A DNA stretch of 22,044 bases from JBEKYH01 sp049511115 (GCA_049511115.1 JBEKYH010000031.1:1-22044); one strand, 5' to 3'. Counted from the first letter of the stretch, positions 1 to 8,386 are shown. Notes: a model not told the origin generated them from the letters alone. Translations and numbers: made by a program.

Positions 1-68
1 GTTAGCATCTACTTTAATTCATACACGAAACACTGTAACATGCGTAACATCGGCCTTCGCCCAGTTCC

Positions 69-123
69 GTAGGACAGGCTTCAGCCCGTCACCGGGGTGC
101 TGGCGGGCTGAAGCCCGCCCTAC
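69..123. repeat. Imperfect inverted repeat, about 21-bp arms
   Basis: The left arm at 69-90 (gtaggacaggcttcagcccg and two more bases) pairs with the right arm at 103-123 (gcgggctgaagcccgccctac minus its last base) across a loop of about 12 bases, with two or three mismatches. The core motif is ggcttcagccc / gggctgaagcc. It lies just upstream of the branching enzyme gene. It looks like a dispersed palindromic repeat rather than a terminator, because there is no clear gene to its left in the window and only a short T run (ctacttttt) on its right side. Confidence 0.7.
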
Positions 124-163
124 TTTTTGGCAAGTCGCCGTTCGCTTCGTATCCTTGGCAGGC

Positions 164-1867
164 ATGTCGCAGACGGGCATGTCCCAATCGCCGGGTGGAT
201 TCTGTCTGGTCTTGCACGGGCATCTTCCTTACGTGGCGCGGCATGGGCTGTGGCCGCATGGGGAGACGTGGCTGTATGAGGCCATGGCCGAGACCTATCT
301 TCCGCTGCTCGATCTGATCGGGGACATCGCGCTCAACGGAGTTTGCCCGGCGATCACACTTGGCATCACGCCGGTACTGCTCGAACAACTGGGCGACGAA
401 TACATCAAAACGGGATTTGTGGAATACTTGCAGTCCCGGGCGGCGCTGGGGCGGGAGGATCGGGCACAGTTTTTGCGCCAGGGGGAGCCGAATCTGGCGG
501 AACTGGCGGTGCAGTGGGAGAAGTGGTATCTGGCGAAGCTGGATCATTTTGAGCGAATCGGCCGCGATATCCCAAAACAATTCAAGCTGCGGCGCGATGA
601 GGGGAATATTCAGATTCTGACCGGCGCGGCAACCCATGCGTATCTGCCACTGCTGTTGACCGATCAATCCATTCGCGCCCAGCTTGGGGCGGGAGCGGCG
701 GTCACGGCGCGATATTTCGGCGCGTCGAGCGGATTATGGCTGCCGGAGTGCGCGTATCGGCCGGCATCGGATTCGTGGCGACCGCCGGTGCTGGAAGACG
801 CGGGGAGATACAGACCGGGCATCGAGTCATTCTTATCCGGCATGGGGGTCAACCATACATTCCTGGATTCGCCGTCAATTGTCGGCGGCCAGCCGCTGGG
901 AGTGGTCGCGGATGGGAGGTTCTTTGCCTCCAGCAGCGCGCAGGCGCACCGCGATCGCAAGAGCGGCTGGCGCGAATCGCTGGAGCCGGTGGGGATCGCC
1001 AGCGAGCCGGGACGGGCGGAAGTGTTCGCGCTGGCGCGGCATCCGCGCCTGGCGCAGCAGGTGTGGAGCAGCAAGGTCGGGTATCCGGGCGACGGGAATT
1101 ACCTCGAATTTCATAAAAAGCACGGGCCGGGCGGATTGCGGTATTGGCGCGTGACGGACGTGGCGGCGAGCCTGGAAGCCAAGGAGACCTATGACCCAAA
1201 TGCGGTGGGCGGGCGCGTCTATGCCAACGCGCAGCATTTCTGTTCGATGGTGAAGGACATCCTGCGCGACTATCACAATCGCACCGGGCGGCGCGGCGTC
1301 TGCGTGGCGGCTTTTGACGCGGAGCTGTTTGGACACTGGTGGTTTGAAGGGCCCAAGTTTTTGCGCGACGTGATTCTCACGCTGGCGGCGGAGAAGATCG
1401 CCACGCCGCTGACGGCGCAGTCGGCGATCGCGGAATTTCCGCCGGACAAAATCATGCGCCCGCTGGAAGGGTCGTGGGGACGGGGCGGGGATCATACGGT
1501 CTGGCTGAATGATGAGACGCGCTGGATGTGGGAGGTGGAGCACCGGTGCGAGAAGAAGATGGTGCGGGCGGTGCAGGCATTGGCGTGGGGTGGGAACCAG
1601 CAGTTGGCGGGCGCGCTGGCGCAGGCGGGGAGGGAGTTGCTGCTCCTGCAGGCGAGCGATTGGCCGTTTGTCGTCGAGAATCAATCGGCGCTTGATTACG
1701 GCGTGCAGCGATTCTGCCTGCATACGGTGCGGTTTGAGCGGGCGATGGAGATTGGCCATCATTTAGCCGCCGGAAAGGCGCTTACGCCATTGGAATCAAC
1801 GCAACTGGCGGAGATGGCGGAGCATGATCCGGTCTTTGCGGAGATTGATTTGAACTGGTGGAAATAA
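164..1867 (+). CDS. GH57 1,4-alpha-glucan branching enzyme
   Basis: The product (about 567 aa) is a glycoside hydrolase family 57 branching enzyme. Such enzymes introduce alpha-1,6 branches into alpha-1,4 glucan during glycogen synthesis in the cytoplasm. The N-terminus has the GH57 barrel-start motif LVLHGHLPYV (about residues 16-25). The catalytic nucleophile is the Glu of GLWLPECAY (about E195), and the acid/base is the Asp of AAFDAELFGHWWFEG (about D385). A C-terminal helical region of the DUF1957 type follows, with the conserved SWGRGGDHTVWLN stretch. The length fits the family. Start choice is uncertain: ATG 164, ATG 179 and TTG 155 are all in frame, and none has a strong ribosome-binding site. 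The gene stands alone, with a hairpin downstream. The family assignment is firm. Branching activity rather than plain amylase activity is inferred from the motif set. Confidence 0.9.
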   Translation: MSQTGMSQSPGGFCLVLHGHLPYVARHGLWPHGETWLYEAMAETYLPLLDLIGDIALNGVCPAITLGITPVLLEQLGDEYIKTGFVEYLQSRAALGREDRAQFLRQGEPNLAELAVQWEKWYLAKLDHFERIGRDIPKQFKLRRDEGNIQILTGAATHAYLPLLLTDQSIRAQLGAGAAVTARYFGASSGLWLPECAYRPASDSWRPPVLEDAGRYRPGIESFLSGMGVNHTFLDSPSIVGGQPLGVVADGRFFASSSAQAHRDRKSGWRESLEPVGIASEPGRAEVFALARHPRLAQQVWSSKVGYPGDGNYLEFHKKHGPGGLRYWRVTDVAASLEAKETYDPNAVGGRVYANAQHFCSMVKDILRDYHNRTGRRGVCVAAFDAELFGHWWFEGPKFLRDVILTLAAEKIATPLTAQSAIAEFPPDKIMRPLEGSWGRGGDHTVWLNDETRWMWEVEHRCEKKMVRAVQALAWGGNQQLAGALAQAGRELLLLQASDWPFVVENQSALDYGVQRFCLHTVRFERAMEIGHHLAAGKALTPLESTQLAEMAEHDPVFAEIDLNWWK

Positions 1868-1924
1868 GTGGCCACACATTGTCTACATCACGCGATTCAT
1901 CCTGCGTGAGACGCATCCCCCAAC

Positions 1925-1958
1925 AGAAACGGGGACGCGCGTGGGCGTCCCCGTTTCT
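1925..1958. repeat. Perfect 14-bp inverted repeat (hairpin)
   Basis: agaaacggggacgc (1925-1938) and gcgtccccgtttct (1945-1958) are exact reverse complements around a 6-base loop. The hairpin lies 57 bases after the branching enzyme stop and before the convergent HTH gene. No T tract follows, so it may be a palindromic repeat or a non-canonical terminator serving both strands. In the rest of the 1868-2127 gap I see no gene. Confidence 0.7.
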
Positions 1959-2127
1959 CACCCTCTCCTGTTCGCCGGACACCCACAGGCCGTCGGTCCG
2001 GCTTCTCCCGAACGCAACGGCGAGCCTCATTGTGCCGTCCGGTCGCGTTCGCCCCGCATCTGAGACACACTGGCGAGGGAGTTTATATCGAGATCAAAGT
2101 GGGTGACGCAAGTCGGCTATTGGGCTG

Positions 2128-2466
2128 TCACCTGCCCAGGGGACAGCGCCCCGCCGCACGGTCGCCGCAGATCGCGGGCAACGGGCTGTCAGGCTCGGCC
2201 GTCATCAATAGGAATGTGGTGAGAACCTTGATGATCAACTGCGAGCGGCCGCGAACCGAGAGTTTGGAGTGGAGTCGATCCATGTGCGTGTGCACCGTGT
2301 GGGGCGACATGCCCAGGCGGCGCGCGATGACGAGTTCCTTCTGATCTTCAAACACGGCGCGCACAATTTGAATTTCGCGGGGCGAGAGCTTCAGTTTTTC
2401 CGCCAGCCGCTCCCACGCCGCATCGTTCAAGAACGATGATAACGATGCCGATTGAGCTTGGGCCAT
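2128..2466 (-). CDS. Small LuxR-type helix-turn-helix protein
   Basis: This 112-aa protein consists mainly of a LuxR/GerE-type HTH at about residues 26-82. The signature elements are LSPREIQIVRAV, a scaffold helix, then IARRLGMSPHTVHTHMDRLHSKL, matching the usual 'ia..l..s..TV..h...i..Kl' recognition-helix pattern. There is no receiver or ligand-binding domain, so it probably binds DNA without its own sensory module. A good ribosome-binding site (GGAGG, five bases before ATG at 2466) supports the start. It begins 16 bases after the stop of the broken TPR gene on the same strand, so the two are likely co-transcribed. The C-terminal tail after residue 90 is not conserved-looking. The regulated targets are unknown. 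Confidence 0.8.
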   Translation of the reverse strand: MAQAQSASLSSFLNDAAWERLAEKLKLSPREIQIVRAVFEDQKELVIARRLGMSPHTVHTHMDRLHSKLSVRGRSQLIIKVLTTFLLMTAEPDSPLPAICGDRAAGRCPLGR

Positions 2467-2482
2467 TGGCGCCTCCGCGGCC

Positions 2483-3363
2483 TTAGATTTTCACCCCTGC
2501 GTCAAAACCGCCAAGTTCCTTTATCCGCTGCAACCGCGCCCGTTCATCGCGCGAGAGCCACGGATCTTTGGAAAGCACTTCGTAGGCGCGGGCAAAAAAC
2601 GGGCCGGCCTCTTCGGCTCGGTTCAGGCACAATCGGCACTCACCTAATTCTTCGAAGACAAACCCGTCGCACGAGCCGATGGCTTCGTGCTCGGCCAATA
2701 GACGCCCCATTTGGCGATGCGGGTCTCGCGCTCCTGGCCGCGCTCCTGGCGGAATTTCAGTCCGGCTTCAAGGAGTTGGAGGGCGCGCGGGAAATCGTTC
2801 ATGCCAAAGACTGTCCAACCCAGATTGTTGTAGATCGATCCTAGCCAGCCGCGGGCACGCGTATCCGCGCTCTTTTCGGCGATTTCCAGGGCCCGCTCAT
2901 TCCAGATCGCGCCGGCGGCGGCGGGCAGGCAAATGCCCAGCATATGCGCGGCGTCGATCGCGTAGTGATCTTCCCCCGTGCGCGTGGCCAACTCAAAGGC
3001 GGCCAAAAAAAGCGGGCCGGCCTGATCGATCTGCTTGGTGGAGTTGAATACCCGGCCGCGCTCCAGGAGATAGCGGATGCGCGGCACGTTCATTTCCGCT
3101 TCGGAGTAATTGCCCGGAGCGTTGAGGATGATTTCGGCCTCACTCAGACTAACGTGGGCTTCGGGAAAGCGGAGTTGAAGTCCCAGCGCGCGCGCGATTT
3201 GAGTGTAAAGAATCGCGAGATAAGGGAGATTGCCGACGGCGCGAGCCTCAAACACCAGGGCGCGGAATCCCAGCTCGGTGCCCGCGGGGTCATTGAAATC
3301 CCACAGGCGATCGAGGTCAACGGTCGGCTGAACAGGCTTGGATTGCGGCGGAAGCGGCGGCAT
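2483..3363 (-). pseudogene. TPR-repeat protein gene broken by a frame change
   Basis: Two overlapping minus-strand frames together encode one tetratricopeptide-repeat protein. The first part (3363 down to about 2715) shows paired helices such as GWLGSIYNNLGWTVFGMNDF and ALQLLEAGLKFRQERG, then RETRIAKWG. The second frame resumes at about 2710 with LLAEHEAIGSCDGFVFEELG, a further TPR (AEEAGPFFARAYEVLSKD) and the stop at 2483. After AKWG the first frame runs on into unrelated residues and stops at 2644. From memory of related TPR proteins, some 15-20 residues of one TPR helix pair also seem to be missing at the junction, which suggests a small deletion that shifted the frame. An assembly or sequencing error is the alternative. 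TPRs mediate protein contacts; no catalytic domain is seen. The gene is divergent from lipB with a gap of only 39 bases. Confidence 0.7.
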
Positions 3364-3365
3364 AG

Positions 3366-3392
3366 TTGTGATCCCTCGATTGCCCCTATAAT
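3366..3392 (+). promoter_or_regulatory. Possible sigma-70-type promoter for lipB
   Basis: TATAAT at 3387-3392 is a perfect -10 hexamer. TTGTGA at 3366-3371 is a fair -35, though the 15-base spacer is short. Transcription would start near 3399-3401, almost at the lipB ATG at 3403, which would give a leaderless message. The site sits in the 39-base gap between the divergent TPR and lipB genes. Confidence 0.4.
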
Positions 3393-3402
3393 GCCGCCCC
3401 TT

Positions 3403-4062
3403 ATGCTTCGCGTCGAGGACTTACGCACGATGGATTATCGCCTGGCATGGACGATGCAGGAGGCGATCCATGCCGATGTCGTTAACGGCGCCGACGAGCG
3501 GATTCTGCTCGTCGAGCATCCGCCGGTGATTACCATGGGGCGGCGGCCGGATTCACACGTGAATCTGCTGGCGTCGGAGGAATATCTGGCCAAACTGGGC
3601 GTGCAGCTTGTGCACAGTGACCGCGGCGGCGATATCACATTTCATGGTCCCGGGCAGATCGTCGCCTACCCGATTATCCGGCTGGCGGATCATGCGTTAT
3701 CCGTCGGCGGCTTTGTGCGGACGTTGGAAAACGCCGCGATATCCGCTCTGCGGGAATTCAATGTGAAAGCACGGCGGATTCAAGGCGCCGTCGGCGTCTG
3801 GACGGGGGATGAAGAGCATCCGGCCAAGATTTGCGCCATCGGCGTGCGCATCCGGCGCGGGGTGACGCTGCATGGTCTGGCGCTTAACGTGAACACCGAT
3901 TTGAGCTATTTCAACCTCATCATCCCCTGCGGACTGCAAGGCAAAGCCGTCACCAGCTTGGCGCAATTACTCGGCGGGGCGGCGCCGACCATGGAGCGAG
4001 CCAAGGCGACGCTGGTCGCGGCGTTACAGCGGGCGTTTTCGCCGATTGGGTCGGTCCATTAG
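3403..4062 (+). CDS. lipB: Octanoyltransferase (lipoate biosynthesis)
   Basis: LipB moves the octanoyl group from octanoyl-ACP to the lipoyl domains of 2-oxo acid dehydrogenases and the glycine cleavage H protein, the first step of endogenous lipoate synthesis. The 219-aa product has the family signature RGGDITFHGPGQIVAYP (residues 74-90), the catalytic lysine in AKICAIGV (K142) and the catalytic cysteine in LIIPCG (C176), preceded by TLHGLALNVNTDL. The length is normal. ATG 3403 is preferred over the in-frame ATG 3391 because the latter overlaps a TATAAT box, and MLRVEDLRTMDY matches the usual LipB beginning. The CPBP protease gene follows after 11 bases, so the two are probably co-transcribed. 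No lipA is present in the window. Confidence 0.95.
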   Translation: MLRVEDLRTMDYRLAWTMQEAIHADVVNGADERILLVEHPPVITMGRRPDSHVNLLASEEYLAKLGVQLVHSDRGGDITFHGPGQIVAYPIIRLADHALSVGGFVRTLENAAISALREFNVKARRIQGAVGVWTGDEEHPAKICAIGVRIRRGVTLHGLALNVNTDLSYFNLIIPCGLQGKAVTSLAQLLGGAAPTMERAKATLVAALQRAFSPIGSVH

Positions 4063-4073
4063 AAGGGGGCGAA

Positions 4074-4775
4074 GTGACCACTCCGGTAAATCATCTCCCC
4101 CCTGCCGCTCGCCGGGATGTCAGCGACGAGGCGGCTTACTTTTTGCCGATGGCGGTGTTCTTGGCGTTCACGTGGCTGGGGGATCAGTGGGCGCCGGCGT
4201 ATGCGTGGACTTATGCGATTAAGACGCTGCTTACCGCTGGATTGATCTGGCGGTTTCGCGCGCATTACACACGCATCTCCTGGCGGTACTGGTGGCTTGG
4301 CGCGATCGTCGGCGTGATTGGCCTGGTGCAATGGGTGGGGATGGAAACGCTCCTGCTTTCACATTGGCCGAATTATCCGCGCATGTCACATGAAGTATTT
4401 GTTCCATTCCAATTTTTTCCAAATCACTGGCAGGCGTGGCTGTTCATCGCGGTTCGCTGGGCCGGGGCATCGCTGGTGGTGCCGGTGATGGAGGAATTGT
4501 TCTGGCGGGATTTTCTCTGGCGAACGCTCCTGGCCCCAAATGATTTTAAGCTGGCGGCGATTGGCGAATGGAATGTGGCCGTTTTCCTGGGCGTGGCCGT
4601 GGCGTTTGGGGCGGGGGTTCATATTGAATGGATGACGGCCATCGTTTGGGGGCTGATGATCGGATTGCTGCTGGTCTGGACGAAAAGCCTGGGGGCGTGC
4701 ATCGTGATGCATGCCGTCACCAATTTCCTGCTCGGCGCGTATGTTCTTCATACTGGCGACTGGAAGTTCTGGTAA
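4074..4775 (+). CDS. CPBP-family (CAAX protease-related) membrane protease
   Basis: This 233-aa multi-pass membrane protein belongs to the CPBP/Abi group of intramembrane metalloproteases, related to Rce1 and resembling the 'CAAX prenyl protease-related' subgroup. Motif 1 is MEELFWRDFLWR (Glu140, Glu141, Arg145). Motif 2 contains His183 in GVHIEW. Motif 3 is MHAVTNFLLG (His213, Asn217). These are the predicted zinc ligands and catalytic residues. About six hydrophobic segments are visible. GTG 4074 is chosen as the start because a purine-rich agaaggggg lies just before it, 11 bases after the lipB stop. Members of this subgroup are often linked to exosortase systems, but none is visible here, so the substrate is unknown. 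Confidence 0.85.
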   Translation: MTTPVNHLPPAARRDVSDEAAYFLPMAVFLAFTWLGDQWAPAYAWTYAIKTLLTAGLIWRFRAHYTRISWRYWWLGAIVGVIGLVQWVGMETLLLSHWPNYPRMSHEVFVPFQFFPNHWQAWLFIAVRWAGASLVVPVMEELFWRDFLWRTLLAPNDFKLAAIGEWNVAVFLGVAVAFGAGVHIEWMTAIVWGLMIGLLLVWTKSLGACIVMHAVTNFLLGAYVLHTGDWKFW

Positions 4776-4825
4776 TTCCGCCCCATCTTGTCCTATGATA
4801 CTGATCCAACTGGAAGCTGAATGTA

Positions 4826-6043
4826 ATGGAGAGAGACAACACCGAAATCCGCCGCCTGTACCTGGACAATGCCGCGACCAGCTTTCCCAAGCCCAAATCG
4901 GTGCTGGAAGCAATGACGCGATACGCCCAAGAGTTGGGCGCCAGCGCCGGCCGCGGGGGGTATGCCGAAGCGGTTGAGACGGGCCGACTCATCGGCGACT
5001 GCCGGCGACGGGCGAATAAGCTCATCAACGGAGAGAAGTCCGAGCACGTCATCTTCACGCTTAACTGCACCGATGGCTTGAATCTGGCCATCAAGGGGTT
5101 GATCGACCCGGCGAAAAAGAACCACGCGATTTGCACGCACATCGATCACAACAGCATCCTCCGGCCGCTTAATGGGCTGGCCCAGCGCAAATGGCTGGAT
5201 TTAGATTGTTTGGCTGTCGATCCGCATCGTCAGCGGGTTGATCCGGGGGAGATTCGCCGGGCGATACGACCGGAAACGCGGCTGATCGCCATCACACACG
5301 TGAGCAACGTGACCGGCGTAATCCAGCCGATCCGCGAGATCGGGCAGATCGCGCGGGAGCATGATATTCCGTTCATTGTCGACGCGGCCCAATCCGTTGG
5401 GCATATCCCGATTGACGTGCGGGATGACAATATTGATCTGCTGGCGGCGCCGGGGCATAAATCGCTGCTTGGGCCGCTGGGGACGGGGTTTTTGTACATC
5501 CGGCCGGGCATGGAGAAGCGACTGGCCACGCTAAAGGAAGGTGGCACCGGCTCGCTTAGCGAACAGGAAACGCAGCCGGAGTTTATGCCGGATAAGTATG
5601 AACCGGGCAGTCACAACGCCATCGGAATCATTGGTTTGTCCGAGGGCATCGCCTGGGTGGCGGAGCAGACCGTGGAGAAACTGGCGGCGCATGACCGGGG
5701 ACTACTGGGGGCGTTTTTGGACGGGATCGCGGACGTGGAAGGACTTAGCTGCTACGGGCCGCGGTCGATCAGGCATCGCGCGGGGGTTGTATCGGTGCGG
5801 ATCGAGGGATTGGAGCCGGCTGAACTGGCCGCCATCTTGGAGAGCAACTATGGCATTCTCAGTCGCGCCGGTCTGCACTGCGCACCCTTGGCGCATCAGA
5901 CAATCGGGACGCTTTCATCGGGCGGGACAACACGGTTGAGTTTTGGGCCGTTTGTGACAACGCTGGACGTGCAGTATGCGGCGGATAGCTTGGCGCAGAT
6001 TGCGCTATCGAGAATGCCGGTTAGCAGAACACCTCAATCTTGA
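4826..6043 (+). CDS. Cysteine desulfurase family aminotransferase (class V, PLP)
   Basis: This 405-aa protein is a class V PLP enzyme of the NifS/Csd type. Such enzymes take sulfur from cysteine as an enzyme persulfide and release alanine. The N-terminal YLDNAATSFPKPKSV motif, the cofactor-stacking histidine (H108 in HIDHNS), the PLP-contacting Asp (D186 in DAAQSVGH), the Schiff-base lysine (K212 in APGHKSLLGPLGTG) and the catalytic cysteine (C352 in RAGLHCAPLAH) are all present. The RAGLHCAPLAH form is typical of the 'cysteine desulfurase family protein' subgroup rather than IscS. ATG 4826 has a weak ggaag upstream. The gene follows the CPBP gene on the same strand after 50 bases. No iscU- or sufE-like partner is nearby, so the sulfur acceptor is unknown. 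Selenocysteine lyase activity cannot be excluded. Confidence 0.88.
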   Translation: MERDNTEIRRLYLDNAATSFPKPKSVLEAMTRYAQELGASAGRGGYAEAVETGRLIGDCRRRANKLINGEKSEHVIFTLNCTDGLNLAIKGLIDPAKKNHAICTHIDHNSILRPLNGLAQRKWLDLDCLAVDPHRQRVDPGEIRRAIRPETRLIAITHVSNVTGVIQPIREIGQIAREHDIPFIVDAAQSVGHIPIDVRDDNIDLLAAPGHKSLLGPLGTGFLYIRPGMEKRLATLKEGGTGSLSEQETQPEFMPDKYEPGSHNAIGIIGLSEGIAWVAEQTVEKLAAHDRGLLGAFLDGIADVEGLSCYGPRSIRHRAGVVSVRIEGLEPAELAAILESNYGILSRAGLHCAPLAHQTIGTLSSGGTTRLSFGPFVTTLDVQYAADSLAQIALSRMPVSRTPQS

Positions 6044-6248
6044 TCGGATATGGAATCAGGTCGGGCCGGACCAGGTGCATCTTTCGCAGGCGAACTACCA
6101 CCGGCGGGAGGTCGGCGACTGTCGTGCGGTCCGTCGAAGCGGCGACCGCAGACGACTGCGACGACGATTGAATTGCGGGCCGAGCCGTGCCGAGCAAGGC
6201 GCACAACCCAAGAGCGGCAATACAAAGAATGCGGACGGGTTTTGTCAT
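6021..6248 (-). CDS. Small exported protein, unknown function
   Basis: The 75-aa product starts MTKPVRILCIAALGLCALLG, a convincing signal peptide with a basic n-region and a hydrophobic core, with possible cleavage near TARPA or AVAA. The mature part is short and ends in PPVVVRLRKMHLVRPDLIPY followed by PIKIEVFC. Its 3' end overlaps the 3' end of the desulfurase gene by 23 bases in a convergent arrangement. The frame stays open further upstream to 6323, but ATG 6248 places the signal peptide correctly. No family is recognised, and no strong ribosome-binding site is visible. Coding status rests on the signal peptide and a plausible mature tail. Confidence 0.5.
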   Translation of the reverse strand: MTKPVRILCIAALGLCALLGTARPAIQSSSQSSAVAASTDRTTVADLPPVVVRLRKMHLVRPDLIPYPIKIEVFC

Positions 6249-6757
6249 GGCGGTCTCGGCTAGAAAAATGAACCGAACAAGAAACTTAGCCCCGGCGTTG
6301 GTTCCCAAGGCGAAGGAAGCCAAGGGTCGATCGGCGATGGTGTCAGAGTACCCCGCGTTTGTGGTTTCGACAACAAAAAAATCTTTTCGCGACAGGGGGA
6401 GAGGACTTCACCGCAAAGACGCGAAGAACGCAAAGTTGAAAACCCGCTGAGCCGGAAAAGACGGAGAAGCTGGAATGAGGGTGCGGGAGTGAGAAGCACG
6501 ACAGTGTTGGATCGCGGGCGGTCGCCGACACGTCCGGACTCGCTTCAGGAAGTTTATCGGACGATCCGTGTGCATTGCCGATTAGGCCACTTGATTGGTC
6601 AAAGGGATATGGAGGCCCAAAAAGGGAAAGATTTGCCGCGGATTCAGAATAATCCAAAATCGAGCGTTTATCGGGAGTTATGTCTGGACGCCGTATCCAA
6701 TGACTTCTTAGAATCCAGCGATGTTCGATCCCGGCGAGGGACAGCCATGAGCCATTT
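6249..6757. other. Intergenic region, largely non-coding
   Basis: About 500 bases separate the small exported protein from the hybrid kinase. A segment at about 6408-6436 (caccgcaaagacgcgaagaa then cgcaaag) has the look of a dispersed repeat, but only one copy is seen here. A reading frame from 6489 to 6761 (90 codons) has no recognisable domain and looks random. No clear promoter was found for either flanking gene. Confidence 0.5.
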
Positions 6758-6761
6758 ATGA
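6747..6761 (+). other. Possible four-codon leader ORF coupled to the kinase gene
   Basis: GAGGG at 6736-6740 is placed six bases before ATG 6747, which opens the tiny frame MSHL followed by TGA. That TGA overlaps the kinase ATG (6758) in an ATGA arrangement. The kinase ATG itself has no good ribosome-binding site of its own. Translation could therefore enter at 6747 and reinitiate at 6758. Confidence 0.3.
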
Positions 6762-8386
6762 CATATGCAGCCGACTCTCTCGATCAAGCGCAGGCGTTGC
6801 TCGCGGCAATTATTGCCTCATCGGACGATGCAATAATCAGCAAGGACTTGATGGGAGTCGTGCAGAGCTGGAACGAATCCGCTGAGCGGATGTTCGGCTA
6901 TACCGCCGAGGAAATGGTCGGAAAGCCGATCACGATTTTATTTCCTCCAGACCGGCTTGATGAAGAGCCCAAAATCCTGGATCAACTGCGGCGCGGGCAG
7001 CGCGTCGATCATTTTGAAACCATCCGCGTCTGCAAGGATGGGCGGCTTATCGATGTTTCTGTGACGATTTCCCCCGTTAAAGACGCGAGCGGGCGCGTCA
7101 TCGGCGTATCCAAGGTCGCTCGTGATGTCACCAGCATCAAGCGTGTGCTGCGCGAACGCGAGGAATCGCTGGAACGTGAAAAGGCGGCGCGTGCCGAAGC
7201 CGAACGCGTCAGTCGCGTAAAGGACGAATTTTTAGCCACGCTTTCGCACGAGCTGCGCACGCCGCTTAATGCGATCCTGGGGTGGGCCACAATCCTCCTT
7301 ACGCAACGCACGACTTCGGCGGAAGACCTCAAGCAAGGGCTGGAAACAATCGAACGAAACGCCCGGGCGCAGGCGCAGCTCATCGAAGAACTGCTCGACA
7401 TGTCGCGCATCGTCAACGGGAAATTGAGGCTCGATGTCCAGCCGGTCGATCTGCAGGAGGTCGTCTCGGACGCCGTGGAATCGGTGCGGCCTGCCGCGGC
7501 AAGCAAGGGAATCCGGCTGACCAAGGTTCTGGACCCCAGAAGCGGCCCCGTCACGGGCGACCCTGATCGATTGCAGCAGGTACTGTGGAATCTGCTGTCC
7601 AATGCCATCAAATTCACTCCGCGCGGGGGACGAGTGCAGGTCTTTCTGCGGCGCGTCAATTCTCACGTCGAAATCACCGTCGCGGATTCCGGCCAGGGGA
7701 TTGCGGCCGACTTTCTTCCGCAGCTATTTACGCGCTTCACGCAAGCCGACACGTCGACGGCGCGACGGCATGGCGGACTTGGACTTGGGCTCGCGCTGGT
7801 TAAATCGCTGATTGAATTGCATGGCGGGAATGTCATGGCCACCAGCGCGGGGCTTGACCAGGGCGCTACCTTCGTTATTTCGCTGCCGGTTACCGCACTT
7901 CATGCGGATACCGCCGCAGATGTCTTTGCGCCACCCCCTAGCGCGACAATCGCGGTTCCTCCCCCTGATCTTGGCGGATTTCACGTCCTTATTGTGGACG
8001 ACGAGGCCGACGGCCGTGCGTTGATCCAGCACGTTCTCGCTCAATGCAATGCCACCATCACAACGGCAGCCAGTGCGGCGGAAGGTCTGCAGGCTGTGAA
8101 GGACGGTCGGCCGGACGCGATCATCAGCGACATCGGCATGCCTGGGGAGGATGGTTATGAATTCCTCGCCAAGCTTCGGCGACTGTCCGACGCCGAGGGC
8201 GGTGATACGCCAGCCGTTGCGCTGACGGCGTTTGCGCGGTCGGAGGATCGCCGGCGGGCGCTGATGGCCGGGTTTCAGATGCATCTGCCTAAACCGGTTG
8301 AACCTGCGGAATTGATGGCGGTGGTTTCGAATCTGTTCGCGGCGAGCAGGAGAAGCGGCGCGCGAGCGGAGGGGCGAGAGCTGTGA
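6758..8386 (+). CDS. PAS hybrid sensor histidine kinase/response regulator
   Basis: This 542-aa cytoplasmic two-component protein has no membrane segment. Domain order: a PAS domain (about 12-125; SWNESAERMFGYTAEEMVGK), a short coiled linker (about 130-155), a HisKA dimerisation domain with the phospho-accepting His164 in FLATLSHELRTPLN, an HATPase_c domain (N-box NLLSNAIKFTP with Asn282; G1 DSGQGI at 310; G2 GGLGLGL at 339-345), then a C-terminal receiver domain (about 408-525). The receiver has the acidic pair D414/D415 in VDDEADGR, phospho-acceptor D458 in SDIGMPGEDGYEF, T490 and K512 in LPKPV. All key residues are intact. It probably senses a soluble or redox signal through PAS and relays phosphate from His to its own receiver or onward. 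No output regulator or phosphotransfer protein lies beside it. Its end overlaps the convergent small gene at 8289-8573. Confidence 0.93.
   Translation: MTYAADSLDQAQALLAAIIASSDDAIISKDLMGVVQSWNESAERMFGYTAEEMVGKPITILFPPDRLDEEPKILDQLRRGQRVDHFETIRVCKDGRLIDVSVTISPVKDASGRVIGVSKVARDVTSIKRVLREREESLEREKAARAEAERVSRVKDEFLATLSHELRTPLNAILGWATILLTQRTTSAEDLKQGLETIERNARAQAQLIEELLDMSRIVNGKLRLDVQPVDLQEVVSDAVESVRPAAASKGIRLTKVLDPRSGPVTGDPDRLQQVLWNLLSNAIKFTPRGGRVQVFLRRVNSHVEITVADSGQGIAADFLPQLFTRFTQADTSTARRHGGLGLGLALVKSLIELHGGNVMATSAGLDQGATFVISLPVTALHADTAADVFAPPPSATIAVPPPDLGGFHVLIVDDEADGRALIQHVLAQCNATITTAASAAEGLQAVKDGRPDAIISDIGMPGEDGYEFLAKLRRLSDAEGGDTPAVALTAFARSEDRRRALMAGFQMHLPKPVEPAELMAVVSNLFAASRRSGARAEGREL

Noticed and set aside
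875..1762. Long minus-strand frame of 295 codons opposite the branching enzyme gene
   Set aside because: It lies wholly antisense to a gene with clear GH57 catalytic motifs, is rich in Arg/Pro/His as expected of GC-rich shadow frames, and has no domain pattern.
1925..1958. Rho-independent terminator after the branching enzyme
   Set aside because: The stem is perfect but no T tract follows, so I list it only as a hairpin.
2944..3402. Long N-terminal extension of LipB
   Set aside because: It runs antisense to the TPR gene, and LipB proteins start at the MLRVEDL-type segment.
6489..6761. 90-codon plus-strand frame before the hybrid kinase
   Set aside because: No domain, signal peptide or ribosome-binding site, and its composition looks random. 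Only its last four codons are of interest, as a possible leader.
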